IMG/VR virus record: IMGVR_UViG_3300025483_000034
Coordinates: 1 to 36,628 of that record
Direction: 5' to 3' (one strand)
Source: a virus
Length of the DNA stretch: 36,628 nt
The notes under the pieces: model-generated
Databases searched by the model: none
Told to the model about the DNA's origin: nothing
Seen by the model: only the letters and a program-made list of their open reading frames with translations
Shown here: one piece after another, positions 9,465 through 16,461 of the stretch
How the letters are laid out: each line of letters begins with the position of its first letter
Position numbering within the stretch: position 1 is the stretch's first letter
Program-made: the position numbers and the translations under genes

Positions 9465-9472
9465 TATAAATA
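9465..9472 (-). promoter_or_regulatory. TATTTATA motif, candidate promoter for long fibre
   Basis: Exact motif 39 bases before the start of the 1428-aa gene; it heads the fibre plus 147-aa unit. Confidence 0.6.
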
Positions 9473-9496
9473 TCTACTTTAGATATTAAACGTTTT

Positions 9497-10654
9497 TTAT
9501 ATTCCGAATCTTTTTCTATATGCGTTAAAGTTTTGTTTTACTTCTGAATCAGATAGTATTCTATTATATACTTTAAATATAGGAACATCCACATTACTAT
9601 ATGTTACACTTTGCCATCCACCTGGAACTGTACCTATGTACCAATTCATATTAGATGCGGCTGTAACTCCACCTTGAGAATTTGTGGTAGATGATTCTAA
9701 AACCCCATTGGTGTATATTTTCATAGCTTGAGTTGATTTGTTGTAACTAAAAGTACAAATATACCACTCATCAGCTGAAATTGTTGTTGTACCAGTTGGG
9801 TCATCAGTTCCCCACCCATGCATTTGAAATTTATTATTTTGTAATCCTAACCAAATTCTATTGGTGGCAGATGAACCATTTGCATAAACTGCTAGTGGTG
9901 AAAAATTAGAATAAGAACCATTCATTTTAAATGCAATTTCAATTGTTTTAGCATCTGAAGTAATATCTGTAGAACCTGGTATTGTTAAAGAATCATCAGT
10001 GCCATCAAACTCAGGCTGGCCAGTTGAATCAAAACTTACATTTGATACATCTATATCAGTTGTTTTTTTTAGGTCTATGAGGGAAGTAGTAGATGAGCGG
10101 GTTCCGTCTACGTGTGGACTTACATCACTTCCTAATTCATATTGAGGTGCTGTGAAATAAGCGATTCCGTTGGTTCTGTAGGCGTTAGCAATATTTCCAT
10201 AATTAGTAACAGCATTGGTTACTGTTTGAGACAATCTAACCCATTCACCAATTGGGGGTGTTTGCGAGCTACCGTACGCCCATGGGTGCCAGTGTTGCCC
10301 AACAGTTACCGTACTTCCTGATTCTAAATAGCAATAAACACTATGTACATAATCACCACCTACTCCATTTACAACTTGGGATGTACCCATTATACCTTGA
10401 TTCAATGCACCATCATTAGATTGTAATTTATAAACTTCAAACCCTTGAACCTCAATTGGTGGTGGTACGGGTGGTGTTGCGTTTCTAGTAGCTGTTATGT
10501 CTCCACTGGTATAACTATGTGTGTTTTTATTCCAAGTATTAGCCGTAGGCTTACCTTTATAAAATCTAGTGCTTATAACATTATCAGCTACTCCATACCC
10601 AGTATCATATCCGAATACCAATCCATCTGTTACTATATCTGGTCCTGTTTTCAT
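9497..10654 (-). CDS. LamG-type adhesin / fibre-tip protein
   Basis: 385-aa protein likely to bind glycans on the virion surface. Residues 1-20 (GPDIVTDGLVFGYDTGYG) match the opening of the 201-aa LamG protein nearby. Residues about 50-195 look like a beta-sandwich carbohydrate-binding domain (WVRLSQTV, IAYFTAPQYELG). Residues about 205-385 are a concanavalin/LamG-like fold, with FDGTDDSLTIPGS, TIEIAFKMN, RIWLGLQNNKFQMHGWG, WYICTFSYNKSTQAMKIYTN and FKVYNRILSDSEVKQNFNAY in the expected order. There are no visible catalytic residues, so binding is more likely than cleavage. GGGAAA precedes the ATG; the 109-aa gene lies one base upstream in reading order. Confidence 0.82.
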   Translation of the reverse strand: MKTGPDIVTDGLVFGYDTGYGVADNVISTRFYKGKPTANTWNKNTHSYTSGDITATRNATPPVPPPIEVQGFEVYKLQSNDGALNQGIMGTSQVVNGVGGDYVHSVYCYLESGSTVTVGQHWHPWAYGSSQTPPIGEWVRLSQTVTNAVTNYGNIANAYRTNGIAYFTAPQYELGSDVSPHVDGTRSSTTSLIDLKKTTDIDVSNVSFDSTGQPEFDGTDDSLTIPGSTDITSDAKTIEIAFKMNGSYSNFSPLAVYANGSSATNRIWLGLQNNKFQMHGWGTDDPTGTTTISADEWYICTFSYNKSTQAMKIYTNGVLESSTTNSQGGVTAASNMNWYIGTVPGGWQSVTYSNVDVPIFKVYNRILSDSEVKQNFNAYRKRFGI

Positions 10655-10655
10655 A

Positions 10656-10985
10656 TTATTTCCCGTCTACTTCAGTTACCCAATTACTTCCCGTAAGTAC
10701 ATTTAGTATTTCTGTATGGTTGTATTCACTATAAGATGAACTATAAATGTCAGGTCTCCCATATACACCTGCTTCAGTAGTATATGTAACCTCTTCGTTT
10801 GTTTCAGCATCTGTGTATGTAGTATCAAAGGAAGAAGTTACTATATTTACTTCGTATTTTACAAACGTTAGTGTTCCATCATTAGATACTCTCAACTTAT
10901 CAATTGATGATTGGTGTACTTGATTAAAGTCAATTGATTCTGTTAAGTTTGTTGGTATTACCAACCATCTTCTGTTTTCAAACAT
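10656..10985 (-). CDS. Small virion-associated protein between two LamG genes
   Basis: 109-aa protein of a type often seen beside fibre genes of T4-like marine phages; function unknown. It begins MFENRRWLVIPTNL and contains QVHQSSIDKLRVSNDGT and a Glu/Thr-rich middle. No signal peptide or membrane segment is visible. It sits one base from the following LamG gene and 11 bases after the preceding one, with AAGGGAAAG as ribosome site, so the three are one translation unit. It may be an adaptor or chaperone for the adhesins (inference). Confidence 0.72.
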   Translation of the reverse strand: MFENRRWLVIPTNLTESIDFNQVHQSSIDKLRVSNDGTLTFVKYEVNIVTSSFDTTYTDAETNEEVTYTTEAGVYGRPDIYSSSYSEYNHTEILNVLTGSNWVTEVDGK

Positions 10986-10996
10986 AACTTTCCCTT

Positions 10997-11602
10997 TTAT
11001 ATTTCAAATCTACCTCTAAATGCATTAAAGTTTTGTGTACTTTCGGCTGATGTAAGATTTTTATTATACATTTTAATCATAGCTATTTGATTATTACCAA
11101 AAGTGTAACTACCATATTGATTAAAATGATGATTACTAGCAGCTGACATATTAACATTCTTAAATTCCATCATCATCCATTCATCTGTTCTTATAAAATC
11201 ATATATGTTAGAACGTTGTGTTGTGTTTGTATGAAATGTAGGTGTACCATAAGTACCACTATTGTAAAATTTATTCCCTGAACGATATGCTCCTAAATAA
11301 GAACCACTTTCCCCATTGGTTGCCCAAAATAGAGCTTGGGCATCTGTTGTTCTCATCCAATATACTAAAGTACATTGGGTTGATGTTGTTATTGTTGCGT
11401 TTCTACTCGCCCCACCATCTGCTAAAGTGAAGTATCCATCAGAATTGTGAGTTATACCACTACCATCTAAAGTGAAATCAAAATTATTACCACTTAAATC
11501 ATACCAAGTACTTCCGGCAGCAGGGTATGATTTTGTGTTAGCAGCATCTAATTGAAGAACTAACCCATCTTTAACTATATTTGGTCCTCTAAATATTGCC
11601 AT
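10997..11602 (-). CDS. LamG-type adhesin, short form
   Basis: 201-aa single-domain LamG/concanavalin-like protein. It opens with GPNIVKDGLVLQLDAANT, then STWYDLSGNNFDFTLDGSG, the usual signature of these phage lectin-like proteins, and closes with MIKMYNKNLTSAESTQNFNAF. The final RGRFEI matches the RKRFGI end of the 385-aa protein, suggesting a shared anchor or paralogy. The likely role is carbohydrate binding at the fibre tip. The start codon has AAGGA nine bases upstream and lies just after the stop of the 406-aa fibre gene. Confidence 0.82.
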   Translation of the reverse strand: MAIFRGPNIVKDGLVLQLDAANTKSYPAAGSTWYDLSGNNFDFTLDGSGITHNSDGYFTLADGGASRNATITTSTQCTLVYWMRTTDAQALFWATNGESGSYLGAYRSGNKFYNSGTYGTPTFHTNTTQRSNIYDFIRTDEWMMMEFKNVNMSAASNHHFNQYGSYTFGNNQIAMIKMYNKNLTSAESTQNFNAFRGRFEI

Positions 11603-11603
11603 A

Positions 11604-12824
11604 TTATATCATCCTTGGTAAAACTTTAACTTTCCAATCATTTGATGTAACTGTAGCTCTGAATCTCATACTATCTGTATCAATATCACAAAATAGTTTT
11701 ACATCAGAAGTATCTCCCAAATCAGCCGTTGATGTTTCCATAAATTCTACATTTGTACCATCATTTACAGCCGTTACTGTACCAGCTCTCATATTACCAC
11801 TCTTTATGACTACATAATCAAAAAATACTGCATTCCAAGGGCTAGTATAAACAGACATAATTGTTTCTGTCCCTATATCAATATTATCGTTTTCCTGTAC
11901 AAACGGAATAGCATCTAATTTATCTTTTAATGTACTGGTAAAATTATGTTGTGTTAGTCCACCATTTCCAATTGCGTAAGTTGTATTTACAGAATTGATT
12001 TTAATGGTATTGTTAGTATCATCTTTAACTACAGTAGTGTTTGTACCATTAGTCCATTGAGCTGATGCTACATCTCTAATTTCTTCATCACTTCTTTGAG
12101 TATTTGTATCTGTATTTGTATCTGTTGATGAAAAAACAAATTCACCTGATGCTTTTTCTACTATAGTTACATTATCTCCACCGACTAAGTTGATATTTCC
12201 AGTACGATAAGTACCTGAATTATCTTTTCTGATTGAAGTTACAGTGTTATCATTAGCATCTGATGTTGTTAGTGCAAACGTAGTACCATCTTGTTTAGTA
12301 AAGGTTGTAGTATCATTAGATACTGTAGCACTTACTACGGGGTTTACATTTTTTTCAATTGTATCTACAATTGATTGGTCACTTCGTTGAGTGTTTGTAT
12401 CTGTAAACAATGCGTTAGATGGAACTGCTTTTTTAACATTATCAAATGCCCAATTAGAACTAATTGATGTTGTTGTAGCTCCATCGACTGGAGTATCGTG
12501 AATAGCTCTTTGAGTGTTGTTATCAGTCCAAGGAACGTTAACAAACATCTTCTCCGAAGATATCTCAACAGGATAGTTTTTGCCACTCTCTGTGTATCCA
12601 ATTTTAAATCCACCTCTTGTCGATGATGAACCTAATGGTAATGAATAGTTATTATATGTGTTTGAATTAAATGCGTTTGAACCTAATTCTCTAGTTCCTA
12701 CTACTCCACTACTATTAATCATTAATGAAGTTGCTTCAGAAGATTGGGCTGAAGTTCCTGTTATTTTTAAGGTTGCTAGTTCAGCTGAAGAACCACTGGT
12801 TATTAGTTTTTTCCAATTTGGCAT
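11604..12824 (-). CDS. Short tail fibre, paralogue of the long fibre shaft
   Basis: 406-aa fibre protein. The N-terminus, PNWKKLITSGSSAEL, matches that of the 501-aa protein (ANWKKVIVSGSNAEL), so both probably attach to the same site. Residues about 50-145 repeat the shaft of the 1428-aa fibre (ELGSNAFNSNTYNNYSLPLG, then ESGKNYPVEISSEKM). The C-terminal 150 residues are unrelated to the S74 domain and end SNDWKVKVLPRMI. It may be an alternative fibre or a donor of shaft modules. AAAGGAAAA is the ribosome site. The mRNA leader of about 85 bases is unusually structured. Confidence 0.8.
   Translation of the reverse strand: MPNWKKLITSGSSAELATLKITGTSAQSSEATSLMINSSGVVGTRELGSNAFNSNTYNNYSLPLGSSSTRGGFKIGYTESGKNYPVEISSEKMFVNVPWTDNNTQRAIHDTPVDGATTTSISSNWAFDNVKKAVPSNALFTDTNTQRSDQSIVDTIEKNVNPVVSATVSNDTTTFTKQDGTTFALTTSDANDNTVTSIRKDNSGTYRTGNINLVGGDNVTIVEKASGEFVFSSTDTNTDTNTQRSDEEIRDVASAQWTNGTNTTVVKDDTNNTIKINSVNTTYAIGNGGLTQHNFTSTLKDKLDAIPFVQENDNIDIGTETIMSVYTSPWNAVFFDYVVIKSGNMRAGTVTAVNDGTNVEFMETSTADLGDTSDVKLFCDIDTDSMRFRATVTSNDWKVKVLPRMI
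12424..12488 (-). repeat. Shared fibre repeat, copy 3 of 3
   Basis: Third copy of the 65-base block, in the 406-aa gene 4-6 kb from the other two. Confidence 0.85.
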
Positions 12825-12855
12825 AATTTCTTTTCCTTTTAGTTATGGTTGGTTA

Positions 12856-12905
12856 CTTACAAAATGTAAGCCCACTTCCCTTTCGGGCCAATATCTTTCG
12901 GATAT
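12856..12905 (-). promoter_or_regulatory. Structured mRNA leader with three small hairpins
   Basis: In the gene sense the leader of the 406-aa fibre holds ATATC-CGAAA-GATAT (12905-12891), CCC-GAAA-GGG (12887-12878) and CTTACA-TTT-TGTAAG (12870-12856). A GCCC (12888-12885) can also pair with GGGC (12873-12870), which competes with the middle hairpin. The ribosome site follows about 20 bases later. It could be a regulatory or stabilising leader; no known riboswitch class fits. Confidence 0.45.
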
Positions 12906-12910
12906 TTAGT

Positions 12911-12918
12911 TATAAATA
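12911..12918 (-). promoter_or_regulatory. TATTTATA motif, candidate promoter for 406-aa fibre unit
   Basis: Exact motif 86 bases before the start, directly after the terminator at 12940-12972. This placement supports promoter activity in the gene direction. Confidence 0.65.
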
Positions 12919-12939
12919 TGTAATTATTTATTATTAAAT

Positions 12940-12972
12940 AAAAAAACCCCTACATTTCTGTAGAGGTTTTAA
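12940..12972 (-). terminator. Intrinsic terminator after the 67-aa gene
   Basis: In the gene sense AAAACCTCTACA, loop GAAA, TGTAGGGGTTTT, then more T (T7 in all). The stem is 12 bp with one G-U pair. It starts about 10 bases after the 67-aa stop and closes the 501-aa/67-aa unit. Confidence 0.88.
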
Positions 12973-12982
12973 TAATTACCTA

Positions 12983-13186
12983 TTAAGGTTTTAATAGTTG
13001 TTGTATTTTAACCGCCGTTTCGTAAACAAGTTGAACATCACGCCCTTCAAAATTAGATTTGGCTATCAACTGTAAGAGGAATTCTAATTCTTCTTTGGAT
13101 AACGTAATTTCTTTGTCTGTTTCTCCACTAAGGTTATTTCGTAAACTTTTAATATCTTTCATAATTTTTTCTATAACTTTTTTCAT
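12983..13186 (-). CDS. Small helical protein, unknown
   Basis: 67-aa hypothetical protein, charged and helical (ITLSKEELEFLLQLIAKSNF in the middle). No membrane segment or known motif is visible. It begins 10 bases after the 501-aa stop without a convincing Shine-Dalgarno, and ends just before a strong terminator, so it is the last gene of that transcript. Its placement inside the fibre block suggests a chaperone or assembly factor, but nothing in the sequence proves this. Confidence 0.65.
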   Translation of the reverse strand: MKKVIEKIMKDIKSLRNNLSGETDKEITLSKEELEFLLQLIAKSNFEGRDVQLVYETAVKIQQLLKP

Positions 13187-13196
13187 TAAAATTTAC

Positions 13197-14702
13197 TTAC
13201 TCAGTATAAATCCAGATATCTTCTAATTTATCAACATACATATTACCAGTTTTTGCATATCCTGCTACTTGTGCACCAACATTACCGTAATGTACTGCTA
13301 CTGCGTATGCATCAGATGCTATTGATGTTTGTCCTTCAGTTGCGCCTGATAAATCAAATGCCCATCTTCCCGCTGAGTTATCCCAACCAAAAGATGTACC
13401 AGCACCTTCGATAACTATACCACCATCTACTGCAGTTTCTGTACCATCGGCTAAGTTAATGAATTGGTCTGTTACATTTAAGTTTGCCGTATCTACAGTT
13501 GTAGTTGTTCCACTTACAACTAAATCACCAGTTACAACAAGTTTGTTTCCAATTGTTACTACATCAGTTGAATCACCAATTGATACTGCATTACTTGCAA
13601 ATGGTCCTGCTAATCTAGTCTTTAAGTTTGCTACAGATACATCTACATCTGTATTTGTTACTTTAGCGTTGTTAAGAACATGCTCATCAAATATTGCTTT
13701 GGTCATAATACCAGCATTAGTTGTTGTTGCCGCACCAATTGAAGCGTTAGTACCATCTGAAGAGTTAATTCTTACTGCAGTAGCACTAAGTGTAGTTGAT
13801 AAATCTGTAGTTACGTTTGATACTTTAGCTTTGTTAGCGTTTACGACATCAAATAAACCCGATGTCATTATACCAGCTGCATCAGTTGTGGCTGCAGTTA
13901 TCTCTGCATCCGTTCCATCTGAAGATTTTACTGTTACTGTAGTTGCAGTTACTGCAGTAGATAAATTTGTAGTTACGTTTGATACTTTAGCGTTGTTAAG
14001 AACATGCTCATCAAATATTGCTTTTGACATTACACCTGATACAGATGTTGTAGCGATTGGGATAACTGCATTAGTACCATCAGATGATACGATTGTTCTA
14101 GCCCCAGTTGTTCCAGTAATACTTAAATTTGTAGTTACGTTTGTTGCTTTAGCTTTGTTAGCTTCTACGATATCAAATAAAGCCGATGTCATTATACCAG
14201 CTGCTTCAGTTGTTGCTGAAGTCAATTCTGCATCTGTTCCATCTGAAGATGTTATTGTTATCTTATCAGTAGCTACTTCTGCAGCTAAATCAGTTTTTAC
14301 GTTTGTATTTTTAGCAGTGTTTGCTACAATCTCATCAAATTTTGCTTTTGTTAATACACCCGCAGCTGTTGTTGATGCTGCTCCTATTGCAACATTAGTA
14401 CCATCAGATGAATTTATTGTAACGTCTGATGTAGTTACTGTTTTAGATAAGTTAGTAGAAACGTTTGCCGTTGTAAATGGTAGCTGAGAGATATTGATAA
14501 ATTTCTCTACACCTGCATCCGATAATATTAATTTGTCTGTGGCTGCTACGGTTATTGCCGTACCATCCGTAAATGATTCGATATTTATCGAACCTGCGGG
14601 CACATTTGTTAGTGCCGAACCATCTCCACTAAAGAATGATGCAGTTACTGTATTTAGTTCTGCATTACTTCCGGAGACAATTACTTTTTTCCAATTAGCC
14701 AT
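13197..14702 (-). CDS. Repeat-rich fibre/virion protein
   Basis: 501-aa structural protein. After the WKKVIVSGSNAEL attachment-like N-terminus it carries about five tandem units of 50-60 residues, each built on TNVTTNLS, then SSDGTxAxI, then AATTxAAGIMT and a FDxVxANKAK helix. The region from about residue 375 (KLVVTGDLVVSGTTTTVDTA, then NVTDQFINLADGTETAVDGG) is typical of marine phage fibres and probably folds as a beta-rich trimer tip. GAGGAA precedes the ATG and two TATTTATA motifs lie upstream. The antisense strand of the repeats is also open for 342 codons, an artefact of the repeat composition. Confidence 0.8.
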   Translation of the reverse strand: MANWKKVIVSGSNAELNTVTASFFSGDGSALTNVPAGSINIESFTDGTAITVAATDKLILSDAGVEKFINISQLPFTTANVSTNLSKTVTTSDVTINSSDGTNVAIGAASTTAAGVLTKAKFDEIVANTAKNTNVKTDLAAEVATDKITITSSDGTDAELTSATTEAAGIMTSALFDIVEANKAKATNVTTNLSITGTTGARTIVSSDGTNAVIPIATTSVSGVMSKAIFDEHVLNNAKVSNVTTNLSTAVTATTVTVKSSDGTDAEITAATTDAAGIMTSGLFDVVNANKAKVSNVTTDLSTTLSATAVRINSSDGTNASIGAATTTNAGIMTKAIFDEHVLNNAKVTNTDVDVSVANLKTRLAGPFASNAVSIGDSTDVVTIGNKLVVTGDLVVSGTTTTVDTANLNVTDQFINLADGTETAVDGGIVIEGAGTSFGWDNSAGRWAFDLSGATEGQTSIASDAYAVAVHYGNVGAQVAGYAKTGNMYVDKLEDIWIYTE

Positions 14703-14754
14703 TTTGTTTTTCCTCTTAGTTGTTTGTTAAACTGTTTGTTATGTATATTACCGT

Positions 14755-14762
14755 TATAAATA
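14755..14762 (-). promoter_or_regulatory. TATTTATA motif, proximal copy before 501-aa gene
   Basis: Exact motif 52 bases before the start at 14702; one of a tandem pair 29 bases apart. Confidence 0.6.
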
Positions 14763-14782
14763 TACAGTTATTATTATTACCC

Positions 14783-15223
14783 TTATAAATATATAAAAAA
14801 GTTACTACCACTTACTGCGGTATCACCTTGTACTCCAGCTGATAAGGTTGCTTTTGATGGTACTTTTAAATCCCCACCATCTCTTACCGATATTCTATCT
14901 ACATTAAATACACCATCCTTATCAACATATACCTTATCAGTACCACCAATTTTTATTGTAAATACATTTTCAGTTGGCGATTGATTTGATACTAAAGTTA
15001 ATGATGATGTTACTGCTCCAGTTAATTCAACTGAACCTGTTATCTGTGCGTTAGTAGTTACAATTGATTCTAATGAATCAGAACCATTATTTTTTTTAAA
15101 AAATAACTTACCATCAAATGTATTTACAGCAAGCTCACCTAAAGATAAAGAACCTACATCAGGTACTCTACTTTCAGTATCACTTCGTTTTAATTGTATT
15201 CTATTTGCTATATTTGATGCCAA
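14783..15223 (-). CDS. Fibre adaptor-like virion protein (TTG start)
   Basis: 146-aa protein. Residues 8-45 (NRIQLKRSDTESRVPD, then SLSLGELAVNTFDGKLFFKK) match the small N-terminal domain that many phage fibres use to plug into the particle; it also resembles the N-terminal domain of the Bordetella phage tropism protein Mtd. The rest is beta-rich and ends SGSNFFIYL. The start is TTG at 15223, chosen because AGGAG lies 7 bases before it. It follows the 399-aa gene closely in the same transcript. Confidence 0.75.
   Translation of the reverse strand: MASNIANRIQLKRSDTESRVPDVGSLSLGELAVNTFDGKLFFKKNNGSDSLESIVTTNAQITGSVELTGAVTSSLTLVSNQSPTENVFTIKIGGTDKVYVDKDGVFNVDRISVRDGGDLKVPSKATLSAGVQGDTAVSGSNFFIYL
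14784..14791 (-). promoter_or_regulatory. TATTTATA motif, distal copy before 501-aa gene
   Basis: Exact motif overlapping the stop codon of the 146-aa gene, 81 bases before the 501-aa start. Confidence 0.55.
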
Positions 15224-15246
15224 CTCAATCTCCTAAATAAAATTTA

Positions 15247-16446
15247 TTAAAAGTTTCCACCATCAATTGAACTAAAAGAAAAACTTCCTGTTAATTTCAA
15301 TGAACCTGTTATTGTATGAACATCTGTTATTTCATCTCCAAATTTATTTGAACCAGTTGCGAATGATATGGATTGTGATACTACATTTGTAATTACCTTA
15401 GTTGCGTTTAGTGTTCCGATGTTTAAATTCTGCCCTACTAATCCAGCAACGATTCCCGCTGAACCACTTATTGTTCCAGATGGTACTGAAGTTAGATATG
15501 TTCCTAAATCACTAATCTGAGATTCTGTTATGGTTATTTGTGATGAACCTGAAACAGTTCCAGTAGGTACTGAAGTTAGATATGTTCCTAAATCACTAAT
15601 CTGAGATTCTGTTATGGTTATTTGTGATGAACCACTTATAACACCTTCAGTATTTAACTTATCTTTTACATTTGAATCAAAGTTTGTTATTGAATCTGCG
15701 TTTACTTGAGCTGAACCCGATACCAATCCAGCTGGCTTACCTGATAGTTCAGCGAAAGAACTAGCCCCACCGCCACTACCACCAATTGAACCATCATCGA
15801 TTTGTGAACGAAGTGTTCTACCAATATATTGATAAACTGTTATATAAACAAATTGATTTGATGATGGTTGGTTACTACCAACCCAAGTTAAAACACCTGT
15901 TTTAAAATCAAATACATATGATGCTGGGTCAGATGGTGAAGATGTAATACTTCCTGCTGAACTAGCCGTATCTTTATATACAACAACCTTATAACCTGGA
16001 GTTGAACTCTCAGTATTATTTGGTGAATCACTCGCAATTATATATTTTGGTGATACAAAATTTGTTTGTTGGTCAGTTTCAATTAATTGGTCTGAGGTTA
16101 CTGTATCTGAAACTGATGATGGGTCTGAAGTTGTAAAGTAATAAACTTCTCTTTGCCCATCAGCTGCTTGTTTTAATTTTTTTCTCCAATAATATTTTAG
16201 AACGGAAACATCTGTTTCGATTGATGGATTAACAACACTACCAGATATTACTTCACCATTTTGTGATGAACCACTATATGCTAATTGTGTACTACCCGTT
16301 GGGATAAGACCATCATCGGTAAGTATTTCACCTGCCCCTAAATCAAAAACATCAGTAAATGCTTCTTGTCCTAGTGATAGGTTATCGGTTGTAAACCTTC
16401 TACCCTGTAATAATCTCTCCGACCTATTATCTGAATTATATGCCAT
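15247..16446 (-). CDS. Virion protein with globular N-terminus and 28-aa fibre repeats
   Basis: 399-aa protein. Residues 1-215 form a non-repetitive domain (DNRSERLLQGRRFTTDNLSL, LKYYWRKKLKQAADGQREVY, FVYITVYQYIGRTLRSQI) of unknown fold. A Gly/Ser hinge follows, then shaft repeats of the form SGSSQITITESQISDLGTYL-TSVP, two of them nearly identical in DNA. The C-terminus (ITGSLKLTGSFSFSSIDGGNF) resembles the end of the 407-aa protein (IDGGGFF). A fibre or baseplate-attached spike role is likely. GAGGAA is the ribosome site, and it lies 15 bases after the 830-aa stop. Confidence 0.75.
   Translation of the reverse strand: MAYNSDNRSERLLQGRRFTTDNLSLGQEAFTDVFDLGAGEILTDDGLIPTGSTQLAYSGSSQNGEVISGSVVNPSIETDVSVLKYYWRKKLKQAADGQREVYYFTTSDPSSVSDTVTSDQLIETDQQTNFVSPKYIIASDSPNNTESSTPGYKVVVYKDTASSAGSITSSPSDPASYVFDFKTGVLTWVGSNQPSSNQFVYITVYQYIGRTLRSQIDDGSIGGSGGGASSFAELSGKPAGLVSGSAQVNADSITNFDSNVKDKLNTEGVISGSSQITITESQISDLGTYLTSVPTGTVSGSSQITITESQISDLGTYLTSVPSGTISGSAGIVAGLVGQNLNIGTLNATKVITNVVSQSISFATGSNKFGDEITDVHTITGSLKLTGSFSFSSIDGGNF
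15482..15633 (-). repeat. Direct repeat of 84 bases in the 399-aa gene
   Basis: The 68 bases at 15482-15549 recur at 15566-15633, identical by eye. The period of 84 bases equals 28 codons, one shaft unit. Diverged copies of the unit occur in the 407-aa gene at about 19676-19760. Confidence 0.85.
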
Positions 16447-16461
16447 TTTTATTCCTCTTTA

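Noticed and set aside
13459-14487. 342-codon open frame on the plus strand
   Set aside because: It is exactly antisense to the repeats of the 501-aa fibre gene; no ribosome site, and Ser/Val/Thr-rich repetitive product. A composition artefact.
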